55,670 nucleotides of DNA from assembly GCA_028874365.1 (NCBI GenBank), contig JAPPJZ010000003.1:1-55670 (forward strand), in the 5' to 3' direction. Both the position numbers and the translations under genes were made by a program. How positions within the stretch are numbered: position 1 is the stretch's first letter; the number at the start of each line of letters is the position of its first letter. The notes under the pieces were generated by a model. That model had not been told where the DNA came from. It searched no databases and was given only the letters and a program-made list of their open reading frames with translations. Positions 15,250 through 24,235 of this stretch are shown piece by piece. Source of the stretch: Chloroflexota bacterium. GTDB lineage: Bacteria > Chloroflexota > Dehalococcoidia > Bin125.

Positions 15250-16410
15250 ATGACCGACACCCCAATCGGCGGATGGACCGAGCCGCAATTCGCCGCAGTC
15301 AAGGAAGCCTTCGCCAACAACTTCGCCGAGCACGGCGAGGTCGGCGCCGCCGTCTCGGTCTACCTCAACGGCGAACCGGTCGTCGACCTCTGGGGCGGCT
15401 GGTACGACACCGACCGCCAGCGCGCCTGGGACCGCAACACGCTCGTCAACGTCTTCTCGACCACCAAGGGTCTCGCCGCCTTCTGCGCTCACCGATTGGC
15501 CGAGGAAGGCCGGCTCGACTTCGACGCCCCCGTCTCCCAGTACTGGCCCGAGTTCGCCCAGGCCGGCAAGGGCGATATGCCCGTCCGCTGGCTAATGTCG
15601 CACCGCGCCGGCATGGCCGCCGTCCGACGTCCGCTCGTCATGGAAGACCTCTTCGACTGGGACACCATGTGCGACGCCCTCGCCGAGCAGGAACCCTGGT
15701 GGACCCCGGGCGAGCAGCATGGTTATCACGCCCTGACCTACGGCTGGCTCGTGGGCGAGGTCGTGCGCCGCATCGACGGACGCTCAATCGGCCGCTACTG
15801 GTGGGATGAGTTCGCCGCGCCCCTCGGTCTCGACGCCCACATCGGCACCGGACCCGAATTCGACGCCCGCATCTCCACCCTGATCGACGCCCCGGTCGAC
15901 CCCGACGCGCCAAACCTGTTCGAGATGCTGGGCGAAGACAGCGTCGGAGCCGCCGCCTTCTCCAACCCGCCCATCGCCGGGCCCGACGAAGACAACATCA
16001 CCGCCAGCCGCGGTTGGCGAGGCGCCGAAATTCCCGCCGCCAACGGACACGCGACGGCCCGCTCGCTCGCCCGTCTCTACGGGGGAGCAGCCAACGGCGG
16101 CCAGATCGACGGCATCCACGTCATCAACCCCAAAACGCTGGACAACGCGATCGTCGAGCAGTCCCGCGGCCCCGACGCCTGCCTCATGATCCCCACCCGC
16201 TTCGGCCTCGGCTTCATGCTCACCGGCGAGTTCATGCCGCTCGGCCCCAACCCCCGCGCCTTCGGCCACCCAGGCGCCGGAGGCTCCCTCGGCTACGGAG
16301 ACATCGACGCCAACATCGGCTTCGGCTACACCATGAACCAGATGCAAAACAACCTCAGCGGAGACCCCCGAGTCAACGGCCTCATCGACGCCGTTTACGC
16401 CTCGCTCTAG
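15250..16410 (+). CDS. Serine hydrolase, class C beta-lactamase fold, copy 1
   Basis: A 386-residue beta-lactamase-family esterase or peptidase, probably cytoplasmic since no signal peptide is visible. The nucleophile motif SxxK is Ser70-Thr-Thr-Lys73 (VFSTTKG). The second motif is Tyr159 in GYHALTYGW, with Ala in place of the usual Asn of YxN. The C-terminal GHPGAGGSLGYGD is the HxG-type motif region. An AAGGAG Shine-Dalgarno precedes the ATG. Such EstB-like enzymes hydrolyse esters or lactones more often than beta-lactams. It is followed 17 nt later by a close paralogue. Confidence 0.9.
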   Translation: MTDTPIGGWTEPQFAAVKEAFANNFAEHGEVGAAVSVYLNGEPVVDLWGGWYDTDRQRAWDRNTLVNVFSTTKGLAAFCAHRLAEEGRLDFDAPVSQYWPEFAQAGKGDMPVRWLMSHRAGMAAVRRPLVMEDLFDWDTMCDALAEQEPWWTPGEQHGYHALTYGWLVGEVVRRIDGRSIGRYWWDEFAAPLGLDAHIGTGPEFDARISTLIDAPVDPDAPNLFEMLGEDSVGAAAFSNPPIAGPDEDNITASRGWRGAEIPAANGHATARSLARLYGGAANGGQIDGIHVINPKTLDNAIVEQSRGPDACLMIPTRFGLGFMLTGEFMPLGPNPRAFGHPGAGGSLGYGDIDANIGFGYTMNQMQNNLSGDPRVNGLIDAVYASL

Positions 16411-16427
16411 CGGGAAGCACTGGTCGC

Positions 16428-17588
16428 ATGACTGCCCCGATCCACGGCTGGAACGACCCACGATTCGACGCCGTCCGCCAGGCATTCGAGAGCAACTTCG
16501 CCGAGCGCAACGAGATCGGCGCTGCGGTCGGCGTCTACGTCCACGGGGAGCCAGTCGTCGACCTCTGGGGCGGTTGGTACTCCCCCGACCGCGAGCGCGA
16601 GTGGGACCGCAACACGCTCGTCAACGTCTACTCCTCGACCAAGGGCCTCGTCGCCTTCTGCGCGCACCGACTGGTCGAAGAGGGCAAGCTCGACATCGAC
16701 GCCCCCGTCGCCGAGTACTGGCCGGAGTTCGCCGCCGCCGGCAAGCAGGACATGCCCGTCCGCTGGCTGCTCTGCCACAAGGCTGGTATGGCCGCGGTCA
16801 AGCGCGAGCTCGTCACCGAGGACATGTTCGACTGGGACACCATGACCTCCGCCCTCGCCGAGCAGGAACCCTGGTGGACGCCCGGCGAGAAGCACGGCTA
16901 TCACGCCATGACCTTCGGCTGGCTCATCGGCGAAGTCATACGCCGCATCGACGGCCGCTCGGTCGGCACGTACTTCCGCGAAGAGTTCGCCGCCCCGCTC
17001 GGTCTCGACGCCCACATCGGCACAGGACCCGAGTACGACACCCGCATCTCCACCGTGATCGAGCCGCAGGTCGCCGCCGAGTTTCCGCCCACCAGCGACC
17101 TCTTCGGCGACCCGGACAGCGTGGGCATCGTCGCCGTCATCAATCCGCCCGTCTTCAATCCCGGAGGCCCGGCCATGGCCTCGCGCCGCGACTGGCGAGC
17201 CGCCGAGATCCCCGCCGCCAATGGTCACACCACCGCCCACGCACTCGCTCGCATCTACGGAGGCGCAGCCAACGGCGGAGAAATCGACGGCGTTCATGTC
17301 CTCAACCCCGAGACCATCGAGCGAGGCATCAAGGAACAGACCAACGGTCCCGACACCTGCATCGGCATCAACACCCGCTTCGGCCTCGGCTGGGCCCTGA
17401 CCGGCGAGTCCACCCCCTACGGTCCCAATCCCCGAGCCTTCGGCCACCCCGGTGCCGGAGGCTCCCTCGGCTACGCCGACCTCGACGCCGGAATCGGCTT
17501 CGGCTACGCCATGAATCAAATGGGAACCGAAGTCGCCCACGACCCCCGCTGCGCCACCCTCATCGACGCCCTCTACGAATCGCTGTGA
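16428..17588 (+). CDS. Serine hydrolase, class C beta-lactamase fold, copy 2
   Basis: A 386-residue paralogue of the preceding gene, of equal length and with most motifs identical: Ser69-Ser-Thr-Lys72, GYHAMTFGW, and GHPGAGGSLGYAD. The start is the ATG of MTAPIHGWNDPRFDAV, aligned with MTDTPIGGWTEPQFAAV of copy 1; a longer reading inside copy 1 in another frame is spurious. The copies differ most around residues 215-245, the lid over the active site, so they may divide substrates. Probably co-transcribed with copy 1. Confidence 0.9.
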   Translation: MTAPIHGWNDPRFDAVRQAFESNFAERNEIGAAVGVYVHGEPVVDLWGGWYSPDREREWDRNTLVNVYSSTKGLVAFCAHRLVEEGKLDIDAPVAEYWPEFAAAGKQDMPVRWLLCHKAGMAAVKRELVTEDMFDWDTMTSALAEQEPWWTPGEKHGYHAMTFGWLIGEVIRRIDGRSVGTYFREEFAAPLGLDAHIGTGPEYDTRISTVIEPQVAAEFPPTSDLFGDPDSVGIVAVINPPVFNPGGPAMASRRDWRAAEIPAANGHTTAHALARIYGGAANGGEIDGVHVLNPETIERGIKEQTNGPDTCIGINTRFGLGWALTGESTPYGPNPRAFGHPGAGGSLGYADLDAGIGFGYAMNQMGTEVAHDPRCATLIDALYESL

Positions 17589-17862
17589 CCCAACCCACCC
17601 AAAGTCGGCCCCGCGCAGGCGAGGCCCCGTAACGCCCACCTGCTCACTCCGTCCCCGCTGCAGCCAGACCCTAGCCCCTACCTGAACGCCAGGATCCGTT
17701 CTCGCTCTCACCCGCACTGCGCCTCCTGTACCCGGCCTGAGCAGAACAGAGCGGCGTCGCTGTGAAGCCTCGCCACTCAACCACACTCCGCTTCGGTAGC
17801 ATTCGAGCAAGGCAAGCGATCAACACGCAGAACGCTCAAGCCTGGGACGATGAGAATCCCTG

Positions 17863-18780
17863 ATGTCAATCAACATCGTCGTCGCTGTTACTGATCTCGA
17901 TTGGCACGCGTTCTTGAGTGGACAGCCTGATATCTCCGAGGTGAACTTTTGGTCTCCATCGCCGACCCAGTTCCGTTCCCTGCGAGAGGGCGAGCTCTTT
18001 CTCTTCAAGGCCAAGGCGCCGGTCAACAAGATCGTGGGCGGCGGCATCTTTGCGCATTCGACGATCATGCCGTGTTCTTACGCGTGGGAGGCATTTGGAA
18101 CCAACAATGGAGCTGCCTCATTCGCAGAGATGCGAAACCGAATCGTCAGCCTCAAAAGGGAACCAACAGATCGCTTCGATGACTTTGAAATCGGTTGCCG
18201 AATCATCACTCAGCCATTCTTCCTAAACCGGTCGCAATGGTTCGATCCTCCGGGTTGGAGTCGGAGTATTGTTCGGCACAAGACCTACTTCAGTGACAGC
18301 GACGAAGGATTCATGCTGTGGAATGCAGTCCAAGACAGGCTGCGGAGTCAAGAGGCGGTGGCCGTTGCCGAAGAGGCACCGATGTACGGCGCCCCGCAAC
18401 TGGTTGCACCTCGACTCGGTCAAGGAGCGTTCCGGCTCAAGGTCACGGATATCTACTCGCGCAAGTGTGCCGTCACCGGGGAACGGACGCTGCCCGCGCT
18501 TGAGGCCGCACACATTCGCCCGTACTCGGAGGGCGGTCGTCACGACGCCAGCAATGGGCTGCTCTTGCGCCGCGATCTCCATAGCCTCTTTGACGCTGGC
18601 TATCTCACTGTGAGTCCCTCGCTCCGCTTGGAGGTCAGCAGATCCATCCGCGAGCAGTTCAGCAACGGACGCCACTACTACGCGATGCACGGTTCCAAGA
18701 TCTTCGTACCGGACCGTTACGAGGAGCGTCCGACGACCGAGTCCCTCGAGTGGCACAACGAGCATGTCTATCGAGGCTGA
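17863..18780 (+). CDS. HNH endonuclease with N-terminal PUA-like domain
   Basis: A 305-residue nuclease. Residues 215-270 form an HNH_2-type domain: KCAVTGERTLPALEAAHIRPYSEGGRHDASNGLLLRRDLHSLFDAGYL, with the His of AAHI, the Asn of SNGLLL and a distal His (DLHSLF). The N-terminal 150 residues (VNFWSPSPTQFRSLREGELFLFKAKAPVNKIVGGGIF) resemble PUA/EVE-like readers found fused to HNH domains in modification-dependent (type IV-like) restriction proteins. Base composition is lower in GC than its neighbours, a sign of transfer. No partner methylase is adjacent; the orphan methyltransferase is 10 kb away. Role in defence is inference. Confidence 0.85.
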   Translation: MSINIVVAVTDLDWHAFLSGQPDISEVNFWSPSPTQFRSLREGELFLFKAKAPVNKIVGGGIFAHSTIMPCSYAWEAFGTNNGAASFAEMRNRIVSLKREPTDRFDDFEIGCRIITQPFFLNRSQWFDPPGWSRSIVRHKTYFSDSDEGFMLWNAVQDRLRSQEAVAVAEEAPMYGAPQLVAPRLGQGAFRLKVTDIYSRKCAVTGERTLPALEAAHIRPYSEGGRHDASNGLLLRRDLHSLFDAGYLTVSPSLRLEVSRSIREQFSNGRHYYAMHGSKIFVPDRYEERPTTESLEWHNEHVYRG

Positions 18781-18919
18781 AGGACCTCCGTGCGGCGGCC
18801 CCATCGACCTGATCCGCCGAAAGCTCGCCCGAGAACCCCAGATCCACGGAGGCAAGAAGTCCCGCGTCGTCTTCACCGACGACGGCGAGAAATCCGTCCC
18901 TCGCGACGATCGCCACTAG
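18764..18919 (+). CDS. Possible 51-residue small protein
   Basis: An open frame starting inside the last codons of the HNH gene and ending in TAG at 18917-18919. It encodes a basic and acidic 51-residue peptide (MSIEAEGPPCGGPIDLIRRKL onward, ending DDRH). Codon third positions are strongly GC, like genuine genes of this window and unlike the flanking repeat region. Overlap with the nuclease gene hints at co-translation. No family recognised; it could be a degraded gene end. Confidence 0.35.
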   Translation: MSIEAEGPPCGGPIDLIRRKLAREPQIHGGKKSRVVFTDDGEKSVPRDDRH

Positions 18920-19097
18920 AACATTTGTCGCTCCCGACACACAAGACATTCCTGACCACCACCACGGTCCGTCGATCGCAGTACAGTTGTGCTACTCCAC
19001 CACCGCGATCGGAGAACGCCGTGCCGCCAGCGACATCGCCGAACCCCTCGAACAATCGGAGATTTTTTCTCGGCGGCGCGCGTCGCCGCGCTCCGCA

Positions 19098-19345
19098 CGA
19101 ACCTCAACCACACCGAAAAAACCTGAAAGAACATGAAAGTCGAAACGCCACGATCTCCCGCAAAACACTGGACCTGCGCTCTCCAGCGACCCCAGAAAAA
19201 ATTCTTCCGAGAAGCTGAAAGTGAGCGAACCCGTCACCCGATCATCGAGCGAGCCCCACCCAGGCAGTGTTCGACCTCAGCCGAACAGAACCGAACAAAA
19301 CCGAACAAGGCCGAACGCCAACACGCACGATCTCCCGCCCACAGC
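19098..19345 (-). repeat. Dispersed repeat family, locus 1 (two copies, minus orientation)
   Basis: The 500-bp gap 18920-19419 has no convincing gene. It holds two head-to-tail copies of an element also present at 43930-44340. Read on the minus strand, the core GTGTTTTGCGGGAGATCGTG lies at 19149-19168 (full), and a shorter match GCGGGAGATCGTGC at 19325-19338. An A/T run (AAGAATTTTTTC) precedes the full core. Runs of TTCGG spaced by about ten bases (19281-19319) follow the partial core. Orientation and order of modules match locus 2. Function unknown. Confidence 0.7.
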
Positions 19346-19419
19346 AGGAAATCGTGCCCAACCCGTCGAAATTCGTCCGCGTCCGAACGGACCTCACCCA
19401 CCGCCGGCCGCAGCCGTCT

Positions 19420-22041
19420 CTAGACGCTCGTCAGTCCCTCGGCGATCACGCCATCGTCTGCCAGCCGCGCTATCTCCGACGAGCTCATCCCCAGCAACTC
19501 GCCCAGCACGTAGTGGTTGTCCTCCCCGTAGCACGGTGCGCCGCGATCGATCGGACCGCCCATGAACGGAGGTGTGTGACTCCACTTGACCGGCACTTCC
19601 TTCGTCGGCCACGCCCCCATCTCCGAGTGCTCGACCTCGGTCAGCCAGTTCAGATGCGCAAGCTGAGGGTCGACCTCGAGCCGATCCTGCGCGTCCTGGC
19701 AGACACCGGCGGCGACGCCTGCCTCCTGCAGACTGTGCATTAGCTCCCAGCGGTCGTGCTGGCGCGTCCACTCGCCAATCCGCTCGTCCAGCTCGTCATG
19801 ATTCGCGAGTCGGTCAGAGAGGCTCGCGAACTGGTCGGCGGAGGCCCACTCGGGATCGCCCATCACCCGCCGCAGCGCGTGCCAGTCCGACTCGTCGAAG
19901 CAGGCAATCGCGATCCACCGGTCGCTGGACTCGACATCGTCGCGGCAGCGGTAGGCGCCATGCGGCGCAGCCGGCTTGTAGGGCGAGCGATTCCCGTAGC
20001 GCTGCCAGACCGTCCCGTTGGCCGACCACTCCAGCACCGAAGGGCCATTCAGGTAGATCCCCGCGTCGACCTGCGAGGAGTCGATCCACTGGCCCTTGCC
20101 GGTCCGGTCGCGGTAGTACAGCGCCGCCATCATCGCGTTGGCCAGGTTGTACGCCCCGAACCAGTCCAGATAGCTGTATCCCCAGCCCGCCGGCGCATAC
20201 GGCTCGGGCAGCCCCGACAGCTCAGAGATGCCCGCGAACGACGCCGCGATCGGACCCACCGTCCGGTAGCGCCCATAGACCCCGACCTGTCCCATCCCCG
20301 ACTGCGAGAGGTAGATGATGTCCGGCTTGATCTCCTTCATCACCTCGTATCCCAGCCCCCAGCGCTCCATCACACCCGGCGAGAACCCCTCCGCCACGAT
20401 GTCGCTCACCGCAACGAGCTGCTTGGCAATCTCCAGACCCCGCGGGTCGCGCAGTTTCAGAGACAACCCGCGGTGCCCGGCATGGAAGTCGTTGAACTGC
20501 CCCGACCGGTTGATCGTCGAGTTGTCCGGCGCCAGCGGCGCGTCGTTCACATCCAACGCCTGCCGAGCGGCCTTACCGCCCTGCGGGAACTGAGCCATCC
20601 CAACCCGCAGGTCCATGTTCTGGTGCCACTCAACCTTGATGTCCTCCGCACCCAGAGCCGACAGGAACCGAGGCGCCCCACCCGACGCCAGCCACCAGGT
20701 GAAGTCCAGTATCCGGACCCCGTCAAGCGGAAACGCCGTCCCCCACCGAGACCGCATGCTCCCCTCTCCCCCCGCAACCCGGGAGGAGATGCCGGCCGCT
20801 GCGGAGGGCTTCCGTACAGCCAACTCCGCCAGGATCCCCTCATTGTGCTCACCCAGCAGCGGAGCCCGAGGCCCCACCTTCCACCGCGTCTCCGACGACA
20901 CCCACTTGCTCGACGTGTAGACGAACTCCGCCGGCCTGCCATCAATCAGGTGCTCCGGATGCGCCACCTTGGCAAAGCTGCCGCGCTCCCACCAATGAGG
21001 GTCGAGCACGTTCTCATGCGGCTTGCGCAGTGGCGCCCAGAGCTGCCCGAGATCCTGCGCCTCACGCCACGGCACATCGTCGAAGCGGAACTTGCGGATC
21101 AGCCGCTGCGTCACCTCCTGCAGATGAGCAGCCGTCTCACCCCTCGAACGGTTGTTGGCGCCGCCGCCCTCCGGCGGCACGTCGTTCAGGTCCGCGGCCA
21201 TGTCGTAGCGCTCGAGGAAGTCGATCAACGACCGCGAGCGTCCCCGCGGCAACGCCATCACCCAGCGTCCATCCTTGGTCGGGCCGATCATCGGCAGCGG
21301 CGAGACTTCCTCCATCGCGTGTCGGCAGGTCTGCCGGTAGAACCGAGCCCGCCGATAGACCCAACTCATCAGGTCCAGCTCGGTGTTCTTGGCGACCGCA
21401 TCATGCACCGCGGTATGCAGAGTCTGCGCCCGACCGGAACGTCCTCGGTCAATCAGCGCCCCAATGGCGTTCATCACGGTCAGCTCGCCGGCGATGTGAT
21501 ACGCCTGCCAGATCTGCGGCGCGATCGGTGGTGTGTCGTACGTGCCGTCGGGCTGCGGGTCGTAGCCGCAGTTCATCATTGGACCACCGAGCGCGAGATG
21601 GACCAGGTCCGAGCCCCGATATCCGGCCCACGGCCCCGTGTCCCCAAACGGCGTCATCCGAGCGATCACAATGCCCGGGCTCGCCTCACGAATCGCAGCC
21701 TCGGCGGGACCGTGCTGGTCGATATCCGGCTTCGGACGCGCGTCGAGGAGCAAGTCGGCCGTCCCAAGGAGCTCGAGCAACGTCGATCGGCCATCTTCAG
21801 CGCTCAAATCGAGCGTCAGCGACCGCTTGCCAACGCTGTAGTGCCACCAGAACAGCGATCGTTCAGGGCCCGGCTCGTCCTGATAGAACGGTCCGATGCT
21901 GCGCGTTGAGCACCCCTCAGGCGGCTCCACCTTGATCACGTCGGCGCCCAGCCCGGCCAGCAGCTTCCCGGCATAGGCCGAAACTTCGTCGCCGATCTCA
22001 ACCACGCGGACGCCGCCGAGGAGATGCTCATCTTGGGTCAT
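19420..22041 (-). CDS. Double-domain CaiB/BaiF family III CoA-transferase
   Basis: An 873-residue fusion of two CoA-transferase family III domains, normally about 400 residues each, and often obligate interlocked dimers. Domain 1 (about 1-400) begins LGGVRVVEIGDEVSAYAGKLLAGLGADVIKVEPPEG, and domain 2 (about 430-870) begins LDGVRILDFTWWLASGGAPRFLSALGAEDIKVEWHQN. The usual catalytic Asp region is better conserved in domain 2 (WIDSSQVDAGIYLNGPSVLE). Domain 1 has TLHTAVHDAVAKNTEL at the corresponding place. Start is the ATG at 22041; a GTG seven codons earlier is open. It moves CoA between carboxylic acids. It follows the acyl-CoA dehydrogenase by 67 nt on the same strand. Confidence 0.88.
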   Translation of the reverse strand: MTQDEHLLGGVRVVEIGDEVSAYAGKLLAGLGADVIKVEPPEGCSTRSIGPFYQDEPGPERSLFWWHYSVGKRSLTLDLSAEDGRSTLLELLGTADLLLDARPKPDIDQHGPAEAAIREASPGIVIARMTPFGDTGPWAGYRGSDLVHLALGGPMMNCGYDPQPDGTYDTPPIAPQIWQAYHIAGELTVMNAIGALIDRGRSGRAQTLHTAVHDAVAKNTELDLMSWVYRRARFYRQTCRHAMEEVSPLPMIGPTKDGRWVMALPRGRSRSLIDFLERYDMAADLNDVPPEGGGANNRSRGETAAHLQEVTQRLIRKFRFDDVPWREAQDLGQLWAPLRKPHENVLDPHWWERGSFAKVAHPEHLIDGRPAEFVYTSSKWVSSETRWKVGPRAPLLGEHNEGILAELAVRKPSAAAGISSRVAGGEGSMRSRWGTAFPLDGVRILDFTWWLASGGAPRFLSALGAEDIKVEWHQNMDLRVGMAQFPQGGKAARQALDVNDAPLAPDNSTINRSGQFNDFHAGHRGLSLKLRDPRGLEIAKQLVAVSDIVAEGFSPGVMERWGLGYEVMKEIKPDIIYLSQSGMGQVGVYGRYRTVGPIAASFAGISELSGLPEPYAPAGWGYSYLDWFGAYNLANAMMAALYYRDRTGKGQWIDSSQVDAGIYLNGPSVLEWSANGTVWQRYGNRSPYKPAAPHGAYRCRDDVESSDRWIAIACFDESDWHALRRVMGDPEWASADQFASLSDRLANHDELDERIGEWTRQHDRWELMHSLQEAGVAAGVCQDAQDRLEVDPQLAHLNWLTEVEHSEMGAWPTKEVPVKWSHTPPFMGGPIDRGAPCYGEDNHYVLGELLGMSSSEIARLADDGVIAEGLTSV

Positions 22042-22108
22042 GGGACGTTCCTGCCCTGTCACACTTCAGAGGATGATATGAGCAGGTCGCTCGACGCTCG
22101 AAGATGAG

Positions 22109-23317
22109 CTACGCCCGAGGCAGACCCAGGCCCCGCGTCGCAATCACGTTGCGCTGGACTTCCGACGTTCCGCCGCGGATCGTGGCCGGGACCATGCCGA
22201 CGTAGTTCCTCGTGAATGTGCTGGCCGGCGGCGAGTCGCTCCAGGTCTGGGCGTGGAGGCCGAAGACCTTGGTCGCAGTCAGGGCCAGACGCTGGCTCAA
22301 CTCCGAGGCGAACAGCTTGGCCGTCGACGCCTCATAGTTCGGCACGAGGCCGGCCGACTGCATGGAGATGATGCGAAAGCTGAACTGGTAGAGCGTCTCA
22401 GTCTCGACGTAGCGGTCGACGATCTCCTGGCGTAGCTCCGGAGTGACGCGCTCCCGCGCGCCCTGATCGTTGTTCTGAATGTGCGTGATCAACTGGTGCA
22501 ACTGTCTCCGCGCTGCGACGGCCCCGCCGATGTTGGAGCGCTCGAAGTCAAGCAGCGTCATGCCGACGTACCAGCCACGATTGAGCTCGCCGACGAGATT
22601 GCTCGCCGGTATACGGACATCCTCGAAGAACACCTCATTGAAGTAGTGGTCGCCGTTGATGTTGATCAATGGTCGGACGGTGATGCCGGGAGTCTTGATG
22701 TCGTCGATCATCACAAACGAGATACCGCGATGCTTGGGCGCGTCGGGATCGGTGCGGACGAGCGCAAACATGGCGTCCGCAGTGTGTGCGGCCGAGGTCC
22801 AGATCTTCTGCCCATTGATGATGAAATCGTCACCGTCGCGGACGGCTCGGGTCGTGAGCGAAGCGAGGTCGGAGCCGGAGCCCGGTTCGCTGTAGCCCTG
22901 TGCCCAGGTGACCGCTCCGCCGAGGATTGGTGGAAGGTACTTCTCTTTCTGCTCGTCCGAACCGTGAACGATCAGCGTGGGGCCAAGCATATGCACGCCG
23001 GAACCGCCCACGGCGGGCGCGCCGGCCTCGGCGACCTCCTGATTGAAGATGAACTGCTCCATCGCAGTCAGCCCGCCGCCGCCATACTCGGCAGGCCAAT
23101 GCGGGGCAACCCAGTGACGATCGGCCAGCGCGGCGTGCCAGTCGACCGCCGCCTGCAATGCAACCGGATCGTCCGATTTGCGATCGTTCTCCCAGGCGCG
23201 TTCCGGCATCGCGCCGCGTGCGGCAAAGTCGCGGTAGCGCTGCGGCAGCCGCTCACCAATCAGCGTCGACACTTCACTGCGAAAGGCGGCCTGCTCAGGT
23301 GTGTCGCGCCAATCCAT
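22109..23317 (-). CDS. Acyl-CoA dehydrogenase
   Basis: A 402-residue FAD-dependent acyl-CoA dehydrogenase of the same subfamily as the one at 8800-9984. The start is the ATG of MDWRDTPEQAAFRSEV behind a GGAGG Shine-Dalgarno; the upstream open frame is not supported. Signatures are WAQGYSEPGSGSDLASLTTRA, NGQKIWTSAAHTADAM and the C-terminal GGTSEVQRNVIATRGLGLPRA. It is probably transcribed with the GPP34 gene upstream and the double CoA-transferase downstream. That would put acid activation by CoA transfer and oxidation of the resulting acyl-CoA in one unit. The acyl substrate is unknown. Confidence 0.92.
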   Translation of the reverse strand: MDWRDTPEQAAFRSEVSTLIGERLPQRYRDFAARGAMPERAWENDRKSDDPVALQAAVDWHAALADRHWVAPHWPAEYGGGGLTAMEQFIFNQEVAEAGAPAVGGSGVHMLGPTLIVHGSDEQKEKYLPPILGGAVTWAQGYSEPGSGSDLASLTTRAVRDGDDFIINGQKIWTSAAHTADAMFALVRTDPDAPKHRGISFVMIDDIKTPGITVRPLININGDHYFNEVFFEDVRIPASNLVGELNRGWYVGMTLLDFERSNIGGAVAARRQLHQLITHIQNNDQGARERVTPELRQEIVDRYVETETLYQFSFRIISMQSAGLVPNYEASTAKLFASELSQRLALTATKVFGLHAQTWSDSPPASTFTRNYVGMVPATIRGGTSEVQRNVIATRGLGLPRA

Positions 23318-23360
23318 GGCGGCCTCCGGTGCGGATTCGTGGCGATAGGGCGGGCGGCGC

Positions 23361-24011
23361 CTAGAGTCCAGGCACGGCCAGCGCGACGGCGGCCTGGATC
23401 TCATCGAGCGTGCGGTTGACACTCATGCCGATCAGGTCCATTCTGGCCAGCTGCTCAATCCGCGTCTCGACACGGTCGAGGTACTCGCGCGGCAGCAGCA
23501 ACTCGAGCAGTCGGCTCGCTCGGGCGAGGCCGATCAGGGCGACCGTCTCCGGGTCGGGAATCTCATCCGAGAGCAACGTGTCAATCAGCTTGCGCTGCAC
23601 GTCGCGGACGACCTGCGGATCGATCGGCGGAAACTTCTCCGACTTGAGCACAATCAGGCGGCGCCCAGCCTCGCGCTGGATAATCTGGCGGTCTGTCAGG
23701 TCTTCGATGATCTGCTGACGCAGGACCAGCGCGTAACGCGCGATCTCGGAGATCCAGTATGAGATCGGCTGGTTCGGAGGACCGGAATTGATCTGATGCA
23801 GCACGCTGTCGAGCAGCGGGTTGCCGGTCGCGTCGGCCGAGATAATGAACAGGCGATTGGGGTCGGTGTCGATCCGATTCAGAAACGACAGGTCGAGCAA
23901 CGAAGCACCGGCGATCGCGTAGTCCAGGCGGCCATCGTAAGGTCGGTCCAGCACTCCGTCCTCGCCGAGTCCCAACAACACGATCTGGTCGCTGATCGAT
24001 AGTTCTGCCAT
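23361..24011 (-). CDS. GPP34 family phosphoprotein
   Basis: A 216-residue, mostly helical protein of the GPP34 (Golgi phosphoprotein 3-like) family. Eukaryotic members bind PI4P; bacterial members are of unknown role, often in actinobacteria and Chloroflexota. Recognisable segments are LSISDQIVLLGLGEDGVL, YAIAGASLLDLSFLNRI, GNPLLDSVLHQI, and the C-terminal AVALAVPGL. ATG at 24011 has AGGGGAC upstream; a GTG one codon earlier also opens the frame. It starts 43 nt before the acyl-CoA dehydrogenase on the same strand. A link to that metabolism is only positional. Confidence 0.8.
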   Translation of the reverse strand: MAELSISDQIVLLGLGEDGVLDRPYDGRLDYAIAGASLLDLSFLNRIDTDPNRLFIISADATGNPLLDSVLHQINSGPPNQPISYWISEIARYALVLRQQIIEDLTDRQIIQREAGRRLIVLKSEKFPPIDPQVVRDVQRKLIDTLLSDEIPDPETVALIGLARASRLLELLLPREYLDRVETRIEQLARMDLIGMSVNRTLDEIQAAVALAVPGL

Positions 24012-24235
24012 CACTGTCCCCTTTGTCTTTGGAGCCGACTACGCAACGCATCGGTAGGGACCAGCGTTGCTTATAGGGCAATCCTAACGGACACCCTGCG
24101 GCGGCTCTGTCGCGCGTTGACCAGTCCAAACTTCAGCGCTCGAGCTCGATCACCGTGTTGACCGCCAGCGCGTCGGTATCGGCGGCATTCGGTAAGCATC
24201 TAACCTATGGACGCCGATGAAGATCCGTGAACCAT

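Noticed and set aside
18790-19218. 142-residue plus-strand frame after the HNH gene
   Set aside because: Arg/Pro-rich start overlapping a better frame and then running through the dispersed repeat; no domain.
19756-21909. 717-residue plus-strand open frame
   Set aside because: Antisense to the double CoA-transferase, rich in Arg/Pro with no domain. Long shadow frames are expected at this GC.
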